The notes under the pieces are model-generated. The model saw only the letters and a list, made by a program, of their open reading frames with translations. It ran no database searches and had not been told where the DNA came from. Position numbers and translations under genes: made by a program. From Nocardiopsis prasina DSM 43845 (GTDB taxonomy: Bacteria; Actinomycetota; Actinomycetes; Streptosporangiales; Streptosporangiaceae), in contig NZ_ANAE01000110.1 in the NCBI RefSeq assembly GCF_000341265.1, positions 58,919-122,918 of the forward strand: a DNA stretch of 64,000 bases. The letters are read 5' to 3'. This document shows, one piece after another, positions 51,094 to 62,600 of the stretch; the stretch's first letter is position 1; the number at the start of each line of letters is the position of its first letter.

Positions 51094-52158
51094 TCAGGCG
51101 TCGTCACCGTCATTCGAGGGCCGGTCACGGCCGGTTCGTCCCTCCGAGTCGTCGTCACCCTGAGTGAAGGAGTCCAGCAGGGACCGCGCGGCCAGGGTGG
51201 CGGTGGTCTCACCCGAACGCACCCGCGACTCCATCGTGGGGATGAGGTCGGCCACATCCGCGTCCCGCAGGAACGTGTCCATGAGCTGGTCCCGCACCTG
51301 GTCCCACATCCAGCTCACGCCCTGGGCGCTGCGACGGTCGGCGAGGGCTCCGTCGCGCTCCAGCACGCGCCGGTGTTCGAGAACTGTCTCCCACACCTCG
51401 TCCAGCCCGTCGCCGGTCAGTCCGCTGCACGTCATCACCGGTGGGCGCCACTCGGGGTGGACCGGCTGGAGCAGGCGCAGGGCGCGGGAGAGCTCCCGGC
51501 CGGCCTTGCGGGCGTCGTCGGCGTGCGGGCCGTCGGCCTTGTTGACCGCGACCACGTCCACGAGTTCCAGGACGCCCTTCTTGATGCCCTGGAGCTGGTC
51601 ACCGGTGCGGGCCAGCGTGAGGAACAGGAAGCAGTCCACCATGGCGGCGACGGTGACCTCGGACTGGCCCACCCCCACGGTCTCGACCAGGACCACGTCG
51701 AACCCGGCCGCCTCCATGAGCAGCATGGTCTCCCTGGTCGCGCGTGCCACCCCGCCGAGGGTGCCCGCCGTGGGAGAGGGCCGGATGAAGGCGTCGGGGT
51801 CCACCGCGAGGTCGGCCATGCGGGTCTTGTCGCCCAGGATGCTGCCGCCGGTGCGGGTGGAGGACGGGTCGACCGCGAGCACGGCCACCCGGTGTCCGCG
51901 CGAGGTGAGCCGGGTGCCGAGCGCGTCGATGAAGGTCGACTTGCCCACGCCGGGCACCCCGGTGATGCCCACCCGCTGGGCCTTGCCCGTGTGCGGGAGC
52001 AGGCGCACCAACAGCTCCTGCGCGGCGCGCGCGTGGTCCGGGCGGCGCGACTCCACGAGGGTGATCGCCCTGGCCAGGGTGGGCCGGTGCCCGGACAGCA
52101 CCCCCTCCGCCAGGGCGTCCACGTCCACCGGACGCCTCCCACGCACTGCCACGTCCAC
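51094..52158 (-). CDS. meaB: methylmalonyl-CoA mutase-associated GTPase MeaB
   Basis: 354 aa. G3E-family GTPase that loads and protects the adenosylcobalamin of methylmalonyl-CoA mutase. The P-loop is GITGVPGVGKSTF near residue 65, followed by VLAVDPSSTRTGGSILGDKTRM, DVVLVETVGVGQSE (switch region) and the base-specificity motif VAVNKADG. The start is GTG 52158 or GTG 52152; both follow a GGGAGGGGGAG stretch. It is 69 bp downstream of mutB in the mutA-mutB-meaB order. Confidence 0.95.
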   Translation of the reverse strand: MDVAVRGRRPVDVDALAEGVLSGHRPTLARAITLVESRRPDHARAAQELLVRLLPHTGKAQRVGITGVPGVGKSTFIDALGTRLTSRGHRVAVLAVDPSSTRTGGSILGDKTRMADLAVDPDAFIRPSPTAGTLGGVARATRETMLLMEAAGFDVVLVETVGVGQSEVTVAAMVDCFLFLTLARTGDQLQGIKKGVLELVDVVAVNKADGPHADDARKAGRELSRALRLLQPVHPEWRPPVMTCSGLTGDGLDEVWETVLEHRRVLERDGALADRRSAQGVSWMWDQVRDQLMDTFLRDADVADLIPTMESRVRSGETTATLAARSLLDSFTQGDDDSEGRTGRDRPSNDGDDA

Positions 52159-52227
52159 TCCCCCTCCCGGCCGGAACCCGACCGCTCGCACTCCGGCCGG
52201 GCCGCTGCGGCCCGCCGCGCTGAACAG

Positions 52228-54461
<2,234 letters not shown>

Positions 54462-54465
<4 letters not shown>

Positions 54466-56426
54466 GTCCTCGCCCCCTGGGTGGAGTCGTTCGCGGCGGT
54501 CGGCGGGTCGGTGAGGATCACGTCGACCAGGTCGGTGAGCAGGGCGACGGCGTCACAGCCCTTGTGGGCGAAGGCGTCCACCCCGGCCTCCCGGTAGGAG
54601 TCGCGCGGCGTCCCGGCGAGCAGGACGCGGCGGGCCCCGACCCCCTTGAGCGCGCGCGCGACGTCCTCGGCGTGTTCACCGTAGAGCCGGTCCGAGGAGC
54701 AGATCACCGCGACCCGGCTGCCGGAGTCCGCGAAGGCGCGCGCGGCCGAGGCCGCGTCGTCGATCGGCCCCGGGTCCTCGGCCTCGATGCCCCCGGCGGC
54801 GAGGAGGTTGGTGGTGAAGGAGGCGCGCGCGGTGTGCGCGGCGACGGGCCCGAGGGTGACCAGGAACGCGCCGGGACGGTGGCCGGTCGCGGCGGTGTGG
54901 GCGTCGGAGCGGTCGCGCAGGCTCTCGTAGTCCTGGGCGTAGCGGCGGACCGAGAAGCCTCTGTGGTCCGGTGCGGGGCGCGCGGGGTCGGGGGCGCGGA
55001 CCAGGGGCTTCTCGTGCGGGTCGGGAAACTCGCTGACCCCGGTGAGCGGCGCCGTGCGGCGGGCGAGGTCGTGGCGACGGCGTTCCCACACCTGGTCCAC
55101 GGCCGTGCGGAGTTCACCGTGCGCGATCGCCGCGCCGATGCCTCCGGCGCGCTCCAGTTCCTGGAAGAAGGCCCATCCGGCGCCGTAGAGGTCCCGGGTG
55201 AGGGCCTCGACGTAGAAGGAGCCCCCGGCCGGGTCGACGACCCGGGCGAGGTGCGACTCCTCGATGAGGAGCGACTGGGTGTTGCGCGCGATGCGGCGGG
55301 CGAAGTCGTCGGGCAGGCCCACGGCGGAGTCGAAGGGCGCGACGGTGACCGCGTCGGCACCGCCCACCCCGGCGGCGAAGCAGGCCACGGTGGTGCGGAG
55401 CATGTTCACATGCGGGTCGCGCCGGGTGAGCATGGCGTTCGAGGTGGTGGCGTGCAGGCTCATGCCACGCTGGTCGGCGGGCACCCCGGAGGCCTCCAGC
55501 ACCTGGTTCCACATGGCGCGGACGGCGCGGAGCTTGGCGATGACGGAGAACTGGTCGGCGTTCGCGGCGAGCCGGAACTCGATCCGGCGGGCGGCGTCGG
55601 CCAGGTCCAGCCCGGCGTCGGTGAGGGCACGCAGGTAGGCGGTCCCGGCGGCGACAGCGGAACCGATCTCCTGGGCGTCGGAGCCGCCCGCGTCGTGGAC
55701 GAGCGTGCCGTCGGCGACGAACAGGCCCAGCCCGGGGCGGTGGGCGGCGTGTTCCGCGGCGAAGCGGGCCGCGTCGGCCACGTCGGGGCGCTCACCGGTC
55801 AGGGCCGCCGTGCTCAACGGGTCCAGGCCGAGGTGGGAGATGACCCGGCCGTCGGGGACCTCGGCGTCGGCGTGCGCCCTGAGCAGGGCGGTGGCGGCGT
55901 CGAGTGCGTGGGGGCCGGGCGCGGACAGCACCACGGGGGCGAGGTCGAGGTAGACGTCGGCGAGGGCCTCACCCAGGCGGGAGAGGGGGACCCCGCCGGG
56001 CTCGGCGGCTTCGGGGCCGGTGTCGGCGCCCACGGCCACCCACAGCGAGCTCACACCGTTCATGAGGTCGTTGTGCATGCGGCGGCGCAGCTCGGCGGGG
56101 TCGGCGTCGGTGTGCCGGGCCCGGATGTCCCACCCTCCGGCCACGCCTCCGCCCGGTCGGTAGCCGCGCGTGAAGGGTGCCAGCCCGGGATAGCCGGGGT
56201 CCGCGGCGGGCGGGTCGGAGGTGTAGAGGGGTTGGATGTCGAACCCGTCGTAGCCGTGCGTGGCCAGGACGGACTCGGGGGTGTCGGCGAGCCGTTCCTC
56301 CGCGACGCCGCTCTTGCGCAGCACTCCGGCGACGAGTTCGCGCCACCGCTCACGTGTGGCCGCCGGGAAGCCCTCGGCCAGGTTGGGGGCCGCGGTACCG
56401 GCGGCCCCGCTCTCAGGGACGTCCAT
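54462..56426 (-). CDS. mutA: methylmalonyl-CoA mutase, small (beta) subunit
   Basis: 654 aa. Homologous to the large subunit but degenerate: the barrel lacks the full substrate-binding sequence, and the C-terminal cobalamin domain lacks DxHxxG (it has [17 protein letters not shown] at the equivalent place). This is normal for the non-catalytic beta subunit of the heterodimer. The start at 56426 gives [16 protein letters not shown] a few bases upstream suggests a leaderless or very short 5' end. The ATGA overlap with mutB indicates coupled synthesis. Confidence 0.93.
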
Positions 56427-56653
56427 ACTTCGAGATGGTAGAGAACCGCGTTCGGTTCCGGCGAGCCGGGGTGTGGTGCTCGGCACAGGTTCGACCTCCC
56501 CCGTTCTGACCTGCGGGTTGGCCAACGCCAAACGCACGGGCCACATCAGCCCCAGAATATGACATACGCCACACATGGGCCCGCTCCAGAACCAAAAGCC
56601 CCGGTCAGGGACCCAAGCGGATACCCCAACCCGCTCTCCCGACAGGATGTCCC

Positions 56654-57328
56654 ATGCTGAACTCCACCCGCCGCCACCGTGTCGCCCTCGGCCTCGTCGC
56701 CGCCGGCTCCGCCCTCGCACTCGCCGCCTGTGGCGGCGACGACCCCGAGCCCGCCCAGCCCGACACGGCCGCCGTCGAGGAGGTCGAGGAGGAGGCGGTC
56801 GAGGTGGACGCCTCCTCGTTCAACCAGGGCCCCATCCCCGACGAGGCACCCGAGATCGACCCGGAGACGGACCTGCCCGCCGAGCCCGACGCCTCCGCTC
56901 CCCTGGGGGACCGCATCGCCTGGGAGGCCCTGGAGCGGATCTCCACCTTCGCCTCCGTGACCGATCCCGACGCCACCTCCACCTGCCCCGAGATCGCCGG
57001 TGAGGAGGGGGAGTCCGTCACCTGCACGGTGACCTTCCTGGACGAGGAGTTCGAGTACTCGATCGACATCAGTTCCTCGGGCATCCTGATCAACTACGAG
57101 TGGGACATGCCCGAGGGGCCGCTCGTTCGCGAGGTCGTCGAGGACAGCCTCCGGGTGAGCGCCGAGTCCGAGCTCGTGCTCTGCGACATGGACTCCGACG
57201 TCGAGCGCGGTGAGACCGGCGGCGAGGCTCCCTTCCTGTGCCAGAGCCTGGACGAGGAGACCGGTGACGTCACCGAGTGGGAGGTCAGCATCTCCCAGTA
57301 CGGCTCCTTCTCGTTCTACCGGGTCTGA
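56654..57328 (+). CDS. secreted lipoprotein of unknown function
   Basis: 224 aa. Signal peptide with lipobox LALAAC (Cys26), an acidic Glu/Pro-rich linker to about residue 70, then a two-part domain. The first part (TCPEIAGEEGESVTCTV) has paired cysteines and recalls DUF4333-type lipoproteins with CP...G....CtV; the second part has CDMDSDV and LCQSLDEE. Function unknown. It diverges from mutA with 227 bp between starts. Followed by a strong terminator. Confidence 0.8.
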   Translation: MLNSTRRHRVALGLVAAGSALALAACGGDDPEPAQPDTAAVEEVEEEAVEVDASSFNQGPIPDEAPEIDPETDLPAEPDASAPLGDRIAWEALERISTFASVTDPDATSTCPEIAGEEGESVTCTVTFLDEEFEYSIDISSSGILINYEWDMPEGPLVREVVEDSLRVSAESELVLCDMDSDVERGETGGEAPFLCQSLDEETGDVTEWEVSISQYGSFSFYRV

Positions 57329-57353
57329 CCCGACGCCCCGGAGCACCGGGACG

Positions 57354-57398
57354 CGCGAGGGGCCCCGCCGAACACGCTGTTCGGCGGGGCCCCTCGCG
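57354..57398. terminator. very strong bidirectional terminator
   Basis: A 21-bp perfect stem (57354-57374 with 57378-57398) and a 3-nt loop, between the convergent lipoprotein and SapA-family genes. Confidence 0.9.
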
Positions 57399-57410
57399 TT
57401 CCTCGCGGTG

Positions 57411-57812
57411 TCAGCCGCAGTTGGTGCCGTTGCGCACGACCCACTCGCCGCCGATCGAACCGCCCCAGTCCACGCAGTGACCCGCGGCGTCCAGGTACAC
57501 CGGACCGGCGTAGGTGGTGAAGCTGCCCGGGTCGGTCTTCCACGAGGTGGAGTCGGAGCGCTTGAGGGACGCGTCCATGTTCATTGCGGAACCGGGGCTG
57601 GACCGGGTCACGACGACGCAGTTCCTGCCATTGGAGTTGTTGTAGGCCAGGTGGACCGTGCCCCCGGGGACGGAGGCCGAGTTCACCACCCCGTACCCGC
57701 TCCCGCACTCCCCGCTGTAGGAGGCGGCGGAGGCCGGGGCCGGGCTGGCGAGGGCCGCGACCAGGACGACGGTGAGCCCGCAGGAGATCCGGCGGGTGAG
57801 AGACTTCAGCAC
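57411..57812 (-). CDS. spore-associated protein A (SapA)-family secreted protein
   Basis: 133 aa, GTG start with GGAGGAG 5-6 nt upstream. A signal peptide ends ASPAPASA near residue 29. The mature protein has four cysteines (GECGSGYGVV, GRNCVVV, GHCVDWGG, GTNCG) and the family strands VHLAYNNSNG and TTYAGPVYLDAAG, matching SapA of Streptomyces spores. It lies 11 bp downstream of the membrane kinase gene, so the two form an operon. The link between kinase and SapA is not known to me. Confidence 0.88.
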   Translation of the reverse strand: MLKSLTRRISCGLTVVLVAALASPAPASAASYSGECGSGYGVVNSASVPGGTVHLAYNNSNGRNCVVVTRSSPGSAMNMDASLKRSDSTSWKTDPGSFTTYAGPVYLDAAGHCVDWGGSIGGEWVVRNGTNCG

Positions 57813-57823
57813 TTGTGCTCCTC

Positions 57824-59461
57824 CTACCAGGGCGGGGTTCCGCTACCGCTGGTCTTGTGGTGCTCCACGAGTCGGGTGATGGTGACGGTGCCGCCGCTCT
57901 CGGTGTAGGTGACCTCGGCCGAGACCGTGCGGCTTCCGGAGTTGACGTAGCCGGTCAGGGCGCCGGGGCTGGAGGAGACCGTTCCGGCGGCGCCGTCGGC
58001 CACTCCGCCTCCCTGCTCCTGGCAGAAGCTCCACGCGCACACCACCGTGGCGCCGTCGACCACCGCGTACTGGCCGGATCCGCCCGCGGGCTGGAAGGCC
58101 ACCACGTGGTCACCGGCCGGGCGCGATCCCGAGGCGCTCACCCCGGCGCCGACCGTGGCCATGGTGGTGGTCGAACCACCGTCCTCCTCGCCCTCGTCGT
58201 CAGCGTCGTCCTCGTCGTCCTCGCCGCCGGCCTCCTCTGAGGGCTCGTCCGAGGGCGAGGCCTCCTCCGTGGGCTCCTTGCCGACCGGGCCGGGACGCCT
58301 CTGCTCCTCGTCGGAGCTCTCCTTCGCGGTGTCCCCGCCCTCGTCGTCCTCGCCTCCGGAGAACCACGCGGCGACGGGCAGGGAGTCCCAGTTGTTGGCC
58401 AGGGCCACACCCCCGAACCCGAGTCCGGCGATCAGCAGAAGGGCACCCAGGACCGCGCCGGCCAGGGCCAGGGCCCTGCCAGCGCCCGCGCCCCCGGTCT
58501 TCACCGCGAACTCGCGTTCGGGTGCGGTCTGCACGCCGTGCCAGTTGTTGTCGACCAGGGCGCCCATCACACTGCCAGCGGCCTCGGCCGAGGCCACCGG
58601 CGCGAAGGACCGCCCGGGGTGGGTCACGGACACCATCTCCGAGACCAGTTGCAGGGCCGTCGGCCGCTGGGCGCCCTCCTTCTGGAGCGCTTGCCGCGCG
58701 AGGTCGGCCAGCGGACCGGTGAACCCCTCGGTGTCCGGTTCCCCGCTGATCACCCGGTGGGCGATGGCGGCCGGGTCCCCGCTGCCGAAGGGCGGCCGTC
58801 CGGTGGCCGCGTAGGTCACCAGGGCGCCCCAGGCGAAGATGTCGTCGGCGGTGCTGGCGGGCTTGCCCTGGTAGTGGTCGGGGCTGATCCACCCGGGCGA
58901 GCCCATGACCGATCCGGTCCGGGTGAGCGCGGTCTGGTCCACGGCCCGGGCCACTCCGAAGTCGAGGACGCGGGGGCCCTCGGGCGACAGGACGATGTTG
59001 GCGGGTTTGAGATCGCGGTGCGCGATACCCGCCTCGTGGATCTGGGCCAGTGCCTCGGCGACCCCCGCCGCGAGGCCGATCAGCAGCTGTTCGTCGAGGG
59101 CTCCGTGCTTGCGCATGTAGGCGCTGAGCGTCATGCCCCGCACCAACGGGGTGACCAGCCAGGGCCGCTCGGCCCCGGTGTCGGCGTCCAGCAGGGGCAC
59201 CGCGCACGCGCCGCCCACCCTGCGGAGCAGGTCGACCTCACGCGTGAAGCGCGCCCGGAACTCCTCGTCCGCCGCGTACTCGGGGTGGATGAGTTTGACC
59301 GCGACCAGCTCGCCGCTGGCGGTCCGGGCCGCGTACACGACGCCCATGCCCCCCGCCCCCAGGCGTTTGAGGGGCTGGTAGGGGCCGATCCTCGCGGGGT
59401 CGGTGGAGGTCAGGTCGGTGGCGGTGACGGGAAGTGAGACGGCTGAGGGGGTTGGGTTCAC
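57824..59461 (-). CDS. membrane Ser/Thr protein kinase (PknB-like)
   Basis: 545 aa, GTG start. Kinase domain about 25-285: G-loop LGAGGMGVVY, Lys56 in VAVKLI, catalytic loop HRDLKPANI, DFG in VLDFGVARA and activation-loop Thr residues (TALTRTGS). A membrane helix lies near 330-355 (ALALAGAVLGALLLIAGLGF). The extracellular part begins with an acidic Glu/Asp/Pro-rich stalk (about 370-430) and ends in a beta-rich domain with two cysteines (VVCAWSFCQEQ). No PASTA repeats. Directly upstream of the SapA-family gene. Confidence 0.93.
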   Translation of the reverse strand: MNPTPSAVSLPVTATDLTSTDPARIGPYQPLKRLGAGGMGVVYAARTASGELVAVKLIHPEYAADEEFRARFTREVDLLRRVGGACAVPLLDADTGAERPWLVTPLVRGMTLSAYMRKHGALDEQLLIGLAAGVAEALAQIHEAGIAHRDLKPANIVLSPEGPRVLDFGVARAVDQTALTRTGSVMGSPGWISPDHYQGKPASTADDIFAWGALVTYAATGRPPFGSGDPAAIAHRVISGEPDTEGFTGPLADLARQALQKEGAQRPTALQLVSEMVSVTHPGRSFAPVASAEAAGSVMGALVDNNWHGVQTAPEREFAVKTGGAGAGRALALAGAVLGALLLIAGLGFGGVALANNWDSLPVAAWFSGGEDDEGGDTAKESSDEEQRRPGPVGKEPTEEASPSDEPSEEAGGEDDEDDADDEGEEDGGSTTTMATVGAGVSASGSRPAGDHVVAFQPAGGSGQYAVVDGATVVCAWSFCQEQGGGVADGAAGTVSSSPGALTGYVNSGSRTVSAEVTYTESGGTVTITRLVEHHKTSGSGTPPW

Positions 59462-59628
59462 TGGGAACAGATCCTGATCGGCATACGGGTGGGACGGTTG
59501 ACTCTGGCAGCGGGGTCAGGCGCCCACCGAGAACAGGGAGGACAAGTGGGACCAAGGGGAGTAGGTGGATACTAGCGCCTCAAACCTCGCGCACAAGGTA
59601 TCTGTCGTCACACCCCGGCTCCGGCGGG

Positions 59629-62600
59629 TCACGGCATCGGCACCCTCACCTGCTGGACCCTGCCGTCACCCAGGTGCAGGTAGGCGGTCCCCGGGGTGAG
59701 CCTCGGGCTGGACACCCCCTTGGGCAGGCGCAGTCCCAGGACCTCGCCGTCGGCCTGGCTCTGCGGAGAGAGCAGCGCACCGATCCGGTTGCGCTTGAGG
59801 TGGACGTGCCAGCCGTTGAAGCCGCCCTGGAGCGCCTCGTTGGTACCCGCCGCGACGATGCCCCAGCCCGCGCCCACCATGCCGCGTGCGATCCGCGTGA
59901 ACTCCTTGCCGAGGTCGCTCTGGAGCAGCAGTTCGGCGTCGTCGATCACCACGACCGCCGTGTCCGCCTCGAAGCGCCCGAGCGCCTCGTGCAGCTGCGA
60001 CAGCCTCGGTTCGGCGGCGTCGATGACGGCCCGCACCCCGCGCTCGTTGCGCAGGTCGGCCAGGCGTGACCCCCTCGGGGTCACGAGCAGCAGCTCCGTC
60101 CCTCCCTCCAGCAGGGACGCGGCCATGGTCGTGAGCATGCTGGACCGCCCGGACTGGGGCGGACCGCTCACGAGGAAGGTCGGGATCCGCGACAGGTCCG
60201 CGGTGACGGCGGTGAGTTCGTTGCCTCCGACCCCGATCAGGGCGTGCAGCGGTCGGGGAGGCCGGGTCCGGTAGCGGGACATGTCAGCGAAGGTCAGCTG
60301 GTCCGGCAGGACGTCGACGCGGAACGGCCGCGGGCCGCCGCCGGGCTGGCGCTGGGAGACGAACTCGGCGATGCGCGCGAGCTCGGCGCCCTGGGCCGCG
60401 CCCTGCGGGTTCTTCGTCAGCAGCGCGATCTGGACCTCCAACGCGTCGCCCGCGCGGAAGGCCCGGCCGTCCGGGACCTCCTCGGGCAGCGCGCGGGCCT
60501 GGAGCCCGGCCGAACCGTAGTCTCCGCTGTCGTTGCAGCGCAGGACCAGCAGGTCCTCCGTGGTGGAGGAGTACTTCGTGCGCGTCAGCAGGCGGTCACC
60601 GGTGGCGACCACGTGGACGCCCACGCCCGCACCGTCCCTCATCAGGGTGGTGACGTCCTCGACCAGTGCGCCGTAGTTGTACTCGCCGAAGGCCTGCTCG
60701 AAGGCGTCCAGGCGGTCGATGAAGAGCACGATGTGGGCCGGTCGCTCCTGGCCCGGCAGCTTGGCCCGGAGCTCCTCCAGGTCGGCGCAGCCGTGCGCCG
60801 CGAGCAGCTTCTGCCGGCGGTCCAGCTCCTCTCCGAGCAGCCCCAGCAGGCGCACGACACGGTCGCCCTGGGTGCGTTGGGCGACCGCCCCGCAGTGCGG
60901 CAGCCTCTCCATGGGCAGAAGGGCGCCGTTGCCGCAGTCCAGGCCGTACATGTGCACGTCGTCGGGGTGGTGGCCCAGTGCGAGGGAGGCGGCGAGGGTG
61001 CGCAGTGTCTGGGAGCGGCCGGTGCGGCCCGACCCCATGATGTGCAGGTGTCCGGTTCTGGCCAGGTCGAACGTGTACGGCATCTGGCGCTGCTGCGCCG
61101 GGACGTCGATGAGGCCGATCGGCACCGGGCGCACGACCCCGGGCTCCGCCTGCGGGGGCCGCCCCCGCAGGAGCGTCGACAGGGTCAGCGACGTGGGCAG
61201 CGCCTCCAGCCAGGGGCTCGGCTGACGCCGCGCGCCGACCTGCTCGGTGGCCTCCCGGACGGCCGCGACCAACGCCGTGAGGTCGGTGGCCTCCACGTCG
61301 CCGCTCTGCTGGCTCTCCTTGGCGGCGATCGGTGCGGGAAGTGCCAGGTCCGACCACTTCACCGCGTGGGCGACGGGGGCGGAGGCGTTCTCCACGGCCA
61401 CGACCCTGCGGCCGCCCACCCGACCCGACTGGAACGGCAGGAGCGAGGCGTGGCCGAGCCGGGCGTAGGCGCGTCCGGGGGTGTCGATCCCGATGTGGGC
61501 GGACTCCGCGGCGTCGATGACGTCGCGGCTCTCGGTCTCGTCGGTCATCCGCAGCGCGATCCGCAGGTTGGTGTTGGCGCGGATGTCGTTGGTGACCACG
61601 CCGCCGGGACGCTGGGTGGCCAGCACCAGGTGGATGCCGAGCGAGCGGCCGCGCTGGGCGATGTTGACCAGGCCCTTGACGAAGTCCGGCAGCTCGCGCG
61701 CCATGGACGCGAACTCGTCGATGACCAGCATCAGCCGGGGCATCTGCGGCATGCGGGGGTCGCGGTCCAGGAGTTCGAGGTAGTCCTCGATGTCCTTCGC
61801 TCCGGCCTTGGCCAGGATGTGCTCGCGGCGGTGCAGCTCCGCGCCGAGCGAGACCAGGGCGCGTCCCACCAGGTGGGTGTCCAGGTCGGTGACCATGCCG
61901 ACGGTGTGCGGCAGGTCCACGCAGTCCTTGAACGCGCTGCCGCCCTTGTAGTCGACCAGCACGAACGACATCGACTCGGGGCGGTTCACAGCCGCCAGCG
62001 ACGCCACCAGTGTCTGGAGGAGTTCGGACTTGCCGGAACCCGTCGTGCCCGCGATGAGCGCGTGGGGGCCGTCCCGCCGGATGTCGACGGCGAACGGGCC
62101 GTCCAGGCCGACGCCGAGAGTGGCGACCGTGCTCCGGCCGCCGCTCGCCCAGTGGGCCGCGATGGCGTCGCCGTTGGGCGGTTCCAGGCCGATCACGTCG
62201 AGCAGGCGCGCGCTGCGCGGCAGGGACCCGCCGGACTCGCCGACGCTGCTGTCCCGCAGCGGGGCCAGGGCCCGCCCGAGCCGGTCCGCCCAGGCGGCGG
62301 AGGGGACGTCGGCGCGCACGTCCTCGACGTTGTCGAAGGAGGTCCGGCGCAGACGCATCCCGTGCGGGGTGATGCTGACGACGGCCCGGCACTCCTCGGG
62401 GAGCAGCCGCTCCTCCGCGTCCAGGCACAGGACGTGGATGCCGACCTCGGGACCCTCACGCAGCAGCTGGACGACCCCGGGGAGCGAGCGGATCCGGCGG
62501 GCGCCGTCGAGGACGACCACGATCGCGGGCTCGTCGTCGACGGCCCCGCGCGTGGCCTTGGCCCGCGCCTCCAGGATCATCAGGAGTTCGGAGACGCGGC

